From: Achromobacter sp. UMC71
GTDB lineage: Bacteria; Pseudomonadota; Gammaproteobacteria; Burkholderiales; Burkholderiaceae_B
NCBI RefSeq assembly: GCF_014170305.1
Contig: NZ_LZZT01000036.1
Coordinates: forward strand, 33,677-97,676
Direction of reading: 5' to 3'
DNA length: 64,000 nucleotides
Shown: positions 56,138-63,529 of the stretch, piece by piece
How positions within the stretch are numbered: the first letter of the stretch is position 1
Layout of the letters: each line of letters begins with the position of its first letter
Program-made: the position numbers and the translations under genes
The notes under the pieces: model-generated
What the model was told of the DNA's origin: nothing
What the model saw: only the letters and a program-made list of their open reading frames with translations
The model's database searches: none

Positions 56138-56646
56138 TGGCGGCCCTGGACTGGGGCAGCACCGACCTGCACCCCAAGGTCCTGCGTGGCGTGCTGGGCA
56201 GCTATCCGACCGGCGTGGCCATCGTGGCCACGCGCTGCGCCGACGGCCGCAAGGTCGGGCTGACCATCAATTCCTTCGCCTCGCTGTCGCTGGACCCGCC
56301 ACTGGTGCTGTGGAGCCTGGTGAACCGGTCGCCCAACCTGGAGGCGTTTCGCGATTGCCGCCACTTCACCATCAGCGTGCTGGCCTGCGGCCAGGAGGCG
56401 CTGGCGCGGCGCTTTGCCGACCCGGCCGTGCCGGACAAGTTCGACGGCACCACGTTGCACGAGGTGCCCGAGGGCGTGCCGGCGATTGCCGGCGCCGTGG
56501 CCACGCTGGTCTGCGCCAACGACCAGCAAAGTCCGGCGGGCGACCACCTGCTGCTGTTCGGCCGGGTGCTGCGCGTGGCCAGCCAGGCGGCCACGCCGCT
56601 GGTGTTCCACGCGGGGCGGTTCACCGAGCTGCTGCAACCGGATTGA
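56137..56646 (+). CDS. flavin reductase, StyB-type partner of the monooxygenase
   Basis: The product is 169 residues of the FMN/FAD split-barrel reductase family. GSYPTGVAIVATRCADGRKV, TINSFASLSLDPPLVLWSL and HFTISVLACGQEALARRFAD are signatures. It reduces FAD with NADH and hands FADH2 to the StyA-type component. The ATG at 56137 overlaps the StyA stop by one base, so the two subunits are made in proportion. The length matches StyB. Confidence 0.9.
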   Translation: MAALDWGSTDLHPKVLRGVLGSYPTGVAIVATRCADGRKVGLTINSFASLSLDPPLVLWSLVNRSPNLEAFRDCRHFTISVLACGQEALARRFADPAVPDKFDGTTLHEVPEGVPAIAGAVATLVCANDQQSPAGDHLLLFGRVLRVASQAATPLVFHAGRFTELLQPD

Positions 56647-56731
56647 CGTAACCGGATCCATGCGGACCGGCCCGCCGCGCTGGCGAACCCAACCCGCGTC
56701 CCAGGCTTGACGCAACCGACCTGATCCCATC

Positions 56732-58360
56732 ATGACTCACTCTTGTACGTCCGACGCCCAGATCATCGTGGTGGGCAGCGGTATGAATTCACTGGTGTGC
56801 GCCGCGTTGCTGGCGCAGCGCGGCAAATCGGTGCTGGTGCTCGAGCGCAACGATCGCCTGGGCGGCTGCATCCGCACCGAGGAACTGTTCCCGGGCTATC
56901 ACCACGACGTACTGTCCAGCTGGTACCCGCTGTTTGTCGGCAGTCCGGCCTATGCCGCGCTCAAGCCCGCCTTGCATGCCGCCGGCCTGGAGTTCGCGCA
57001 GTGCGGCTACACGACGGGCCTGGCGCTGCCGGACGGCAGCGGCATCGCCTTGAAGCAGGACATCGAAGACAGCGTGCGGCGCCTGGAGGCCTGGGCGGCG
57101 GGGGACGGCCAGGCGTTCGGCGCCATGGCGCAGCGCCTGTTCGGCCAGGACGCGGCGCTGACCTTCGGGCTGCTGGGCCAGAACCCCTATGGCGCTGGCA
57201 TGCTCAAGCTGCTGTTCAACGAATGGCGCCGGCGCGGGTTGGACGGGCTGATGGCATTTGCCGCCGACTCGCTGGAGAGCTTCCGGCGCTGGTCGGACCG
57301 CGAGCTGCGGTCCGACGCGGCCCGCGCGCTGATCGCGCCGTGGGTGCTGCATACCGGACTGGGCCCGGACGACGCCTGTTCGGCGCTGATCGGCAAGCTG
57401 ACCTTCGCCGCGGTGGTGGCGGGCGGCATGCCGGTGGTGAAGGGCGGTAGCCAAGGCGTGGTCGACGCGCTGGCCAAGGTGATCGAACAGCACGGCGGCC
57501 GCTTGCTGACCGGCACCACGGTCGAACGCGTCCTGACGCAAGGCGAAGGCCGCCGCCGCCGCGCAGCCGGCGTGCAGGCGAACGGACGCGAGTTCCGCGC
57601 CACCGAAGCGGTCGTGTGCAATGTGGTGCCCGGCCAGCTCTACGGCACGCTGCTGCCGGACGCGCCCGAACCTGTGCGCCGCCGCGCCGCCGGCTACCGC
57701 CATGGCCGCGGCGGCATGCAGATCCATTTCGCCTTGAATGCGCCGCCCGACTGGCGCACGCCGGAACTGCGCCACGTGCCGCTGGTGCACCTGACCGACA
57801 GCATGGAACAGGTCTGCGCGTCGGTGACCGAGGCCAACAACGGCCTGCTGCCAGCCCGGCCCACGCTGGCCATCGGCCAGCCCACGGCGGTGGATCCGTC
57901 GCGCGCGCCGGCGGGCGGCTGGATCCTGTGGGTGCAGATGCAGGAACTGCCGGTGCGGATCAAGGGCGATGCCGCCGGACTGATCGCGCCGCCCGCCGAC
58001 GGGCGTTGGACCGCGGCGCTGCGCGAAGCGATGGCGGACCGGGTGCAGGCGCGCCTGGAACAGGTCATGCCGGGCCTGGCGCCCCGCATCGTCGGCCGCC
58101 GCAGCTATTGCCCGGCCGACCTGGAGTCGCTGAATTGCAACCTGGTGGGCGGCGATCCGTATGCCGGCGTCTGCTCGCCCGACCAGTTCTTCTGGCTGCG
58201 GCCCTTTGCCGGCAGCCACGGGGCGCGCGCCCACCGCACGCCGCTGCGCAATCTTTTCCACATCGGCGCCGCCACCCATCCGGGCCCCGGACTGGGCGGC
58301 GGTTCCGGCTATTTCGTCGCGCAACATCTCGCGCCCCGCGGGGGCAGGAGCGGAACATGA
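56732..58360 (+). CDS. CrtI-like FAD-dependent oxidoreductase
   Basis: The product is 542 residues of the phytoene-desaturase-like (COG1233) flavoproteins. The N-terminal FAD motif is IIVVGSGMNSLVCAALLA with VLERNDRLGGCIRTEELF; the C-terminal FAD motif is HIGAATHPGPGLGGGSGY. No carotenoid genes are near, and the internal sequence is not typical of carotenoid desaturases. It probably oxidises, isomerises or saturates a product of the StyAB reaction. It follows StyB by 85 bases and overlaps the outer-membrane gene by four bases (ATGA). Its specific reaction is unknown. Confidence 0.8.
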   Translation: MTHSCTSDAQIIVVGSGMNSLVCAALLAQRGKSVLVLERNDRLGGCIRTEELFPGYHHDVLSSWYPLFVGSPAYAALKPALHAAGLEFAQCGYTTGLALPDGSGIALKQDIEDSVRRLEAWAAGDGQAFGAMAQRLFGQDAALTFGLLGQNPYGAGMLKLLFNEWRRRGLDGLMAFAADSLESFRRWSDRELRSDAARALIAPWVLHTGLGPDDACSALIGKLTFAAVVAGGMPVVKGGSQGVVDALAKVIEQHGGRLLTGTTVERVLTQGEGRRRRAAGVQANGREFRATEAVVCNVVPGQLYGTLLPDAPEPVRRRAAGYRHGRGGMQIHFALNAPPDWRTPELRHVPLVHLTDSMEQVCASVTEANNGLLPARPTLAIGQPTAVDPSRAPAGGWILWVQMQELPVRIKGDAAGLIAPPADGRWTAALREAMADRVQARLEQVMPGLAPRIVGRRSYCPADLESLNCNLVGGDPYAGVCSPDQFFWLRPFAGSHGARAHRTPLRNLFHIGAATHPGPGLGGGSGYFVAQHLAPRGGRSGT

Positions 58361-59250
58361 AGAGACACCTGACACGCCGGCTGGCTTGCGCCGCGGCATT
58401 GGCGTTGGCAAGCACCGCGGCGCAAGCCACGGAAGGCGGCGGCTTGGGCATCTATCCGGACGGCCTGGAGAACTTCATGTCGGGCGCGCTGCCGCCGCCC
58501 GGCGTGCACATGCTGATCTACGGCGGCGGCGCCCGCTACAACAAGCTGCGCGGCAACGACGGCGAACGCCTGCCGGTGCCGGACTTCAAGGTCGACGTCA
58601 ACGTGCTGGCGCCGCGCCTGATCTGGGTAACGCCGCAGCAGGTGCTGGGCGGCCAGCTGGCCTTTCATGCCATCGCGCCGCTGCTGGACGTGACCTTCAA
58701 GGCCGGCGGCCAGCGCTACCGCAGCACCGGCCTGGGCGACATGACGCTGGGCGTGGCGCTGGGCTATCACCTGTCCGAATCGCTGCACTACGTGGTCGGG
58801 CTGGACATGTACGCGCCCACCGGCGAATACAGCCGCACCGACCCGTCCAGCCTGGGCAAGAACTACTGGACCGCGCAGCCCGTGTTCGCGCTTAGCCGCA
58901 TCAGCCCCGACGGCTTGAATGCCGACCTGAAGCTGATGTATGACTTCAATTTCCGCAATTCGGCCACCGACACGCGCTCGGGGCAGGCCATCCACGCCGA
59001 CTACGCGGTGGGCTGGGGCGTGGGCAAGGGCTGGGTGCTGGGCGTGGGCGGCCATGCGTTCCAGCAGGTCACCGACGACAACGGCCCCAACAGCGCCGCT
59101 GGCCGCGCCCGCGCCTTCGGCGTCGGCCCGTCGGTGCGCTACATGAATGACCGCGGCTGGCTCTTTACCGCCAAGTGGCAGCAGGAATTCCAGGTCAAGA
59201 ACCGTCCGGAAGGTGCGCAGCTCTACGTCAAGCTGGCGATTCCGTTCTAG
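58357..59250 (+). CDS. SphA/MetA-pathway family outer-membrane protein
   Basis: The product is 297 residues. A signal peptide (LACAAALALASTAAQA, cleaved before TEGGGLGIYPDG) is followed by alternating beta-strands (MLIYGGGARYNKLRG, PRLIWVTPQQVLGGQLAFHA, YVVGLDMYAPTGEYSR) and a C-terminal aromatic residue (LYVKLAIPF), as in the MetA-pathway phenol-degradation (SphA-like) outer-membrane family. Such proteins are found in aromatic-catabolism operons and probably let hydrophobic substrate cross the outer membrane. It begins within the CrtI-like stop, so it is the distal gene of the same transcript. Confidence 0.85.
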   Translation: MKRHLTRRLACAAALALASTAAQATEGGGLGIYPDGLENFMSGALPPPGVHMLIYGGGARYNKLRGNDGERLPVPDFKVDVNVLAPRLIWVTPQQVLGGQLAFHAIAPLLDVTFKAGGQRYRSTGLGDMTLGVALGYHLSESLHYVVGLDMYAPTGEYSRTDPSSLGKNYWTAQPVFALSRISPDGLNADLKLMYDFNFRNSATDTRSGQAIHADYAVGWGVGKGWVLGVGGHAFQQVTDDNGPNSAAGRARAFGVGPSVRYMNDRGWLFTAKWQQEFQVKNRPEGAQLYVKLAIPF

Positions 59251-59346
59251 GAAAGCGTGCGGCGGGCCCGGCGGGGATGCGGATAATCCGCCTGTCGCTG
59301 TGAATGGGCTAGACTCAAGGCCTCTCTTCGTTTCAAGTTGCCATCC

Positions 59347-59721
59347 ATGATTGTGAAAGCCTTGCGTGTCGGTGTGGGCCAGCTGATTGTTCTTGGCGAC
59401 GCGTTGACGCGCCCACGCCCGCAGCAGCGGTCGGCGCAAGGCCAGGCCAGCGTCAATGCGCAAGCCGCCGCGCTGTCGCTCTACCAGTTTCATGCCTGCC
59501 CGTTCTGCGTCAAGACGCGGCGCGCGATCCACCGGCTGAACCTGCCGATCGCGCTGCGCGACGCCAAGGGCGATCCCCAGGCGCGCGCCGAGCTGCAGGC
59601 CGGCGGCGGCAAGGTGAAAGTGCCTTGCCTGCGCATCGAGGAAGCGGGCGGCACGCGCTGGATGTACGAGTCCAGCGACATCATTGCCTACCTCGAACAA
59701 CGCTACGCCAACGTGGCCTGA
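59347..59721 (+). CDS. glutaredoxin-family protein
   Basis: The product is 124 residues. After about 42 residues with one hydrophobic stretch (VGVGQLIVLGDAL), a GST-N/glutaredoxin domain begins: LSLYQFHACPFCVKTRRAIH (CPFC), KVKVPCLRIEEAGG and YESSDIIAYLEQRYA. The CxxC with cis-Pro and the last motif indicate a thiol-disulfide oxidoreductase. I use the ATG at 59347; a TTG nine bases earlier is in frame. The N-terminal extension may be a membrane or surface tether. It starts 96 bases after the operon and may be transcribed with it or alone. Confidence 0.8.
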   Translation: MIVKALRVGVGQLIVLGDALTRPRPQQRSAQGQASVNAQAAALSLYQFHACPFCVKTRRAIHRLNLPIALRDAKGDPQARAELQAGGGKVKVPCLRIEEAGGTRWMYESSDIIAYLEQRYANVA

Positions 59722-59738
59722 CCCCGGCGTTCCCCCAC

Positions 59739-60161
59739 ATGACTCTCGCCGTCCGCAGCCTGGCCCTGACCTTGTGCGCGGCCGTTGCGCTGGCGGGCTG
59801 CGAGCCGTCGCTGCCGCAACCACCCGCCGGATCCAAGCTCACCGCCGAGACCATCGCCACGCAGGAAACTCCGGCGGCGCTGCAATTCCAGGGCACGCTG
59901 GCGGGCAAGCCCATTCATCTGCTCGTCCACGAGTGCAAGGTCTACAAGGTGGATCCGGCGGAGGGCGGCAACGTGGCCTGGACGCTGGTGCTCGAGGGCG
60001 AGTTCTATCCGCTGCCCACCCTCTGCATTCGCCAGGAACTGACGGTGAACAAGGGCGTCGCGAAGGTCTTTCTTGGCCGCCAGGCGTTTGGCGCCGGCGG
60101 CTGCTGCACCGGGAACCCTGAATACCGTTCCACCGACGGGCTCACCTGGAAGCCGCACTGA
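59739..60161 (+). CDS. small lipoprotein of unknown function
   Basis: The product is 140 residues. Lipobox LCAAVALAGC (Cys about 20) follows a short basic start. The mature part has EPSLPQPPAGSKLTAETIA, KPIHLLVHECKVYKV and a double Cys near the C-terminus (GAGGCCTGNPEYR). I do not recognise a family. It starts 17 bases after the glutaredoxin-family gene and is probably cotranscribed with it, so an envelope redox role is possible but unproven. Confidence 0.75.
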   Translation: MTLAVRSLALTLCAAVALAGCEPSLPQPPAGSKLTAETIATQETPAALQFQGTLAGKPIHLLVHECKVYKVDPAEGGNVAWTLVLEGEFYPLPTLCIRQELTVNKGVAKVFLGRQAFGAGGCCTGNPEYRSTDGLTWKPH

Positions 60162-60255
60162 GCGGCTTCAGCCGCAACCCTGTATCCGGCAGGGTGCGGC
60201 GCATGGCTCTGGGGATGCGCCGGCGTGAGATCGCGGCGCGTGGCGCCACCAGGAT

Positions 60256-61299
60256 TCAGGCGCGCCGGCGCAGGCTCTGGCTGGGGCTTTCGCCGTAGCG
60301 CGCCTTGTAGCTGGCGCTGAAGCGGCCCAGGTGGGCAAAGCCCCAGCGCAGCGCCACGCCGGCGATGTTCTGGCATTCGCCCGACACCAGTTCCGCGTGC
60401 GCGCGTTCCAGGCGCAGGTCGCGCAGATAATGCATCGGGCTCACGCCCAGGAATTCCTTGAAGCCCGCGTACAGGCTGCGCACGCTGACCCCGGCGATGC
60501 GCGCCAGTTGCTCGGCGCTGACGGGTTCGTGCGCGTGCGCCTGCAGGTAGTCCTGCACGCAGCGCACATGGCGCGGCAGCACGGCGGCGCGGCGGCCGGC
60601 GGGCGCGTTGCTGTAGTTGTGGGGCAGGGCGGACAGCAAGGTGGCGGCCACCAGCTGTTCCATCTGGTGCACGATCAGCTTGTGCTCGGCCAGGTCGCCG
60701 TGCTGCGCGGAACAGTCCAGCAGATACGCCATCAGGCAGCGCCAGGCCGGGCAGTCGCGCCAGCGGAACGCCAGCTGGAACCGCAGCGGCCGGTCCAGCG
60801 TGCAGCCCAGATGGCCCACCAGCGTGCGCTCCAGCAGCGAGCGGCCGATGCGCAGCATGAACTGGTCGTTGTCGTCCGCCCAGCGCATCGCCAGGTCGTC
60901 GTCGGGGCTGACCACCGAGGCCACGTCGGGCGTGGAATCCACCCGCTGCGCGCCGCTTTCGATCGTGGCGGTGCCCGACAGCGGCATCTGCACCAGGAAG
61001 AAGTCCTCGAGCGGCCCCGGCCGGATCTCGACATTCGCGCCGTAGTGCAGCCGGTTCAGCGATACCTCGCCCAGCGGCTGGTGATGCATGCGCGCATCCA
61101 GCCGTTGCCGCGGCCCCACCACCCCCAGCAGGTGCGGCCGCATCACCCGGCCCACCATCGAGCGCGCTTCATCCAGATCGCCCGACGCGAACAGCTGCTG
61201 CGCCGGCATCGCCAGCACCGCATCGATCCGCCACCCGGCCGGCCGCGGCTCGACCGACTGCCATGACGTGCCGGCATCGGACTGCATCGTGTTCAGCAT
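60256..61299 (-). CDS. AraC/XylS-family activator (AndR-like), probable regulator of the StyAB operon
   Basis: The product is 347 residues. The N-terminal two thirds is an AraC_binding_2-type ligand domain (about residues 60-235; GPLEDFFLVQMPLSGTATIE). The C-terminal XylS-type HTH is LARIAGVSVRSLYAGFKEFL with VALRWGFAHLGRFSASYKAR. Relatives include AndR and other aromatic-catabolism activators. Its own upstream region and the SDR-StyA promoter share the TGCA-N6-GGNTA-type repeat pair. It is transcribed toward the operon. Effector likely an aromatic or indole-like molecule. Confidence 0.85.
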   Translation of the reverse strand: MLNTMQSDAGTSWQSVEPRPAGWRIDAVLAMPAQQLFASGDLDEARSMVGRVMRPHLLGVVGPRQRLDARMHHQPLGEVSLNRLHYGANVEIRPGPLEDFFLVQMPLSGTATIESGAQRVDSTPDVASVVSPDDDLAMRWADDNDQFMLRIGRSLLERTLVGHLGCTLDRPLRFQLAFRWRDCPAWRCLMAYLLDCSAQHGDLAEHKLIVHQMEQLVAATLLSALPHNYSNAPAGRRAAVLPRHVRCVQDYLQAHAHEPVSAEQLARIAGVSVRSLYAGFKEFLGVSPMHYLRDLRLERAHAELVSGECQNIAGVALRWGFAHLGRFSASYKARYGESPSQSLRRRA

Positions 61300-61639
61300 G
61301 GCCGGGATTCCCTCGCTCTTGTCTTGGTGTCCGGCGGCCTGCCGCCACCGGGGTCCCAGGCCCGTCGCGCCTATGCGGCCGCGGACCTTTTGATGGCCCC
61401 CATAGTAAAGCGGGCCCGGCCCCGTCGAACTGCTGGAAAACCCGTCCTGAGGGCGAGGAAACTATCCGTTTTTTGCGGCGGCTATCCGCGGACTGCGGAA
61501 AACCGGCGGAGGGCGGATGCGCGCCGGGTCTGCTCAGGACCGCGCCGTATCCCGCTGCAACGCAGCATCGGCGCGCATCGGGGATGCCGGGGCCAGCGAT
61601 ACAGACAGGCCGTCGCGCCGGGCATCCTGTCGGCCTGCC
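61300..61639. other. 340-base region upstream of the AraC/XylS gene
   Basis: This is the leader of the AraC gene and the trailer of the antitoxin gene. Apart from the operator pair at 61462-61498 I see no RNA gene, repeat or credible protein. No clear intrinsic terminator for the antitoxin gene was found. Confidence 0.35.
61462..61498 (-). promoter_or_regulatory. XylS/AraC-type operator pair upstream of the AraC gene
   Basis: CTATCCG-N5-TGCGG occurs at 61462-61478 and again at 61482-61498, a 20-base period. Read on the minus strand, toward the AraC gene, this is CCGCA-N5-CGGATAG twice, the same architecture and nearly the same bases as 53940-53976. It lies 162 bases upstream of the AraC start. 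Probable autoregulatory site. Confidence 0.6.
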
Positions 61640-61948
61640 TTAGAGGATGGCCAGCAGCCCTTTGCTGGCGATGATGTTGAGCAGCTTGAGCGCCGGCCCG
61701 GTAGGGCGGGTATCGCCTTGCTCCCATTTGCGCACGGTCGATGCGGTGGTGTGCAGATACCGAGCGAATACCGGTTGGCTGAAATTCAAGGCTTCCCGCA
61801 GGCGCCGGATATCCGTGGCGCCGAACGCCCGTACCGGCGGAGGTGGCGGGCAGAGGGCATCGAACTCGCGCAAGGTGACCTTGCCGATTGCGCCGGCTTC
61901 ATGAAGCGAGGCCAGATCGCCGCGCAGTGATTCGATCAGTTCGCTCAC
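61640..61948 (-). CDS. HigA/NadS-like antitoxin HTH protein
   Basis: The product is 102 residues. The HTH at about residues 45-95 reads DIRRLREALNFSQPVFARYL followed by TTASTVRKWEQGDTRPTGPA, typical of HigA/NadS-family XRE antitoxins. The GTG start at 61948 has GGAGG five bases upstream. It overlaps the 3-prime end of the toxin-like frame by 50 bases in the usual toxin-first HigBA layout. The partner is truncated, so this may persist as an orphan regulator or as protection. Confidence 0.8.
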   Translation of the reverse strand: MSELIESLRGDLASLHEAGAIGKVTLREFDALCPPPPPVRAFGATDIRRLREALNFSQPVFARYLHTTASTVRKWEQGDTRPTGPALKLLNIIASKGLLAIL

Positions 61949-62189
61949 AATGCACCTCCAATAACACCCCTGACCGCAGCGCCGTCGATAGCGCTTGCGC
62001 GGTCAGTTCAAGAAATACCTTTCCTGCGAATTGCAGTGCCCGTTGCTCGTCACACGTGAGGGTCTCTTGGTCATTCTTGGAGAATCCATACAGGAATACG
62101 TACAGATGCCCCATTCGAGCCGATACCAGTGTGCGATAGCCGCCGCGCTTTCCGGCACCGGGGCGGGCGACTCGCAACTTGTGGAGCAA
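61899..62189 (-). pseudogene. HigB/RelE-family toxin fragment, N-terminus missing
   Basis: The readable 96 residues match the C-terminal two thirds of COG4737 (RelE/HigB-like) toxins: LRVARPGAGKRGGYRTLVSA, HLYVFLYGFSKNDQETLT and LELTAQALSTALRSGVLLEV. Family members have about 45 residues before the RVARPG block. Here an in-frame TGA lies nine bases upstream of the TTG at 62189, and no frame upstream holds the missing part. A promoter/operator-like palindrome directly precedes the fragment. A deletion that removed the start is the simplest explanation; a short active form cannot be excluded. Confidence 0.65.
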
Positions 62190-62202
62190 GCATTCTCAAA
62201 AT

Positions 62203-62219
62203 ATACCCGATACGGGCAT
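62203..62219. promoter_or_regulatory. operator-like palindrome upstream of the toxin fragment
   Basis: CCCG-ATA-CGGG (62206-62216), extended to ATACCCG/CGGGCAT with one mismatch, lies 14 bases from the first codon of the toxin fragment. Such short palindromes are typical autoregulatory sites of toxin-antitoxin operons. Confidence 0.4.
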
Positions 62220-62351
62220 AGTTTTGCCCGCGCGTCAGTCCGATTTTTCCGAGCCCGCCAAGGTCGTTCGGGCGCTTGTGCTCGTCCGTTGCGGGACCAT
62301 ATCGCGATACGAGTGCTGCCGTCCCGCCTACTGCGATGCTTATGTCCACCC

Positions 62352-62392
62352 CAAAAGAAAGCGCGGCCACTTCCGTAACGGAAGGGCCGCGC
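62352..62392 (-). terminator. Rho-independent terminator of the pirin gene
   Basis: A 14-base-pair stem (GCGCGGCC plus CTTCCG pairing with CGGAAG plus GGCCGCGC, one bulged A) spans 62361-62392 and is followed on the minus strand by TTTCTTTT. It lies 64 bases after the pirin stop. Confidence 0.85.
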
Positions 62393-62456
62393 AGTATCGC
62401 GATGCCGCGATCATCGGCGGGCGGTCAGGGCCTTGCAGCCCCGTGCCTGCCGGGCG

Positions 62457-63320
62457 TCAATGCATCTGCCCGTACTTGCCGGCGTTGAAGTCCTGGATCG
62501 CCTCGACGATTTCCGCCTGCGAATTCATCACGAACGGTCCATAACCCACCACCGGCTCATCGATCGGCTCGCCACTCAGCACCAGGAACAGCGCGTCGTT
62601 GTTCGCTTCGACCGTGATCGACTCGCCGTCGCGGCCAAACAGCGCCAGTTGCGCGTCGCGCGCCACCGACTCGCCGTTGATCAGCACCGTGCCGCGCAGC
62701 ATCACCAGCATGCTGTTGCGGCCCGCCGGAATGTCGAACGTCGCTGATTTGCCCGCCGTCAGCCGCACGTCCCACACGTCGATCGGCGTGAACGTGCGCG
62801 CCGGCCCGGTCTGGCCCGCGAAACTGCCCGCGATCACCCGCAGCGAACCCGCGTCATCCGGCAAGGCCACCACCGGAATGTCCGCGTTCAGCAGGCTCTG
62901 GTAGCCCGCCGGCGCCTTCTTGTCCTTGGCCGGCAGGTTCACCCACAGCTGCACCATCTCCAGCTCGCCGCCTTGGCGCGTGAACGCCGGCGAATGGAAC
63001 TCTTCATGCAGAATTCCCGACGCCGCCGTCATCCACTGCACGTCGCCCGGCCCGATCACGCCACCGTTGCCGGTGGAATCGCGATGCTCGACTTCACCGC
63101 TGTAGACAATGGTCACCGTCTCGAACCCGCGGTGCGGATGCTGACCCACGCCGCGCGGCTGCGAAGCTGGCGTGAACTGCGCCGGACCGGCGTAGTCCAG
63201 CAGCAGAAACGGGCTGACATCCTTGCCCTTGTCCCCATAAGAAAACATCGAGCGCACCGGAAAACCGTCGCCCACCCAGTGGGGACGCGCGCTGGCATGC
63301 ACACCCAGAATCTTCTTCAT
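62457..63320 (-). CDS. pirin family protein (bicupin)
   Basis: The product is 287 residues. The N-terminal cupin has the metal site HPHRGFETVTIVYSGEVEHR and GILHEEFHSP, with His/His/His/Glu ligands for Fe in characterised pirins; the C-terminal cupin begins GSLRVIAGSFAGQTGP. Bacterial pirins such as YhhW are quercetinase-like dioxygenases or redox-responsive regulators. Length is typical. The ATG at 63320 follows AGGAAAG. It has its own terminator, so it appears monocistronic. Confidence 0.9.
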   Translation of the reverse strand: MKKILGVHASARPHWVGDGFPVRSMFSYGDKGKDVSPFLLLDYAGPAQFTPASQPRGVGQHPHRGFETVTIVYSGEVEHRDSTGNGGVIGPGDVQWMTAASGILHEEFHSPAFTRQGGELEMVQLWVNLPAKDKKAPAGYQSLLNADIPVVALPDDAGSLRVIAGSFAGQTGPARTFTPIDVWDVRLTAGKSATFDIPAGRNSMLVMLRGTVLINGESVARDAQLALFGRDGESITVEANNDALFLVLSGEPIDEPVVGYGPFVMNSQAEIVEAIQDFNAGKYGQMH

Positions 63321-63529
63321 GATCGTCTTTCCTGTTGCGCGGCCCCTGCGGGGCCGTTCGTCATACCTATCAAGATAAGGGCGATACCCCTGTTCCGGTA
63401 GCCCCGGCATTGATAAGCACCGTTCCATGAATAGGACAGCGGCAATGCCAACGTCATCCGTCCGCCTTCACGGGGCTCCATCAAGATTCGGCGTCATGAG
63501 CCCGCGTCCTCCTCGCGTATCCTTGCGCC

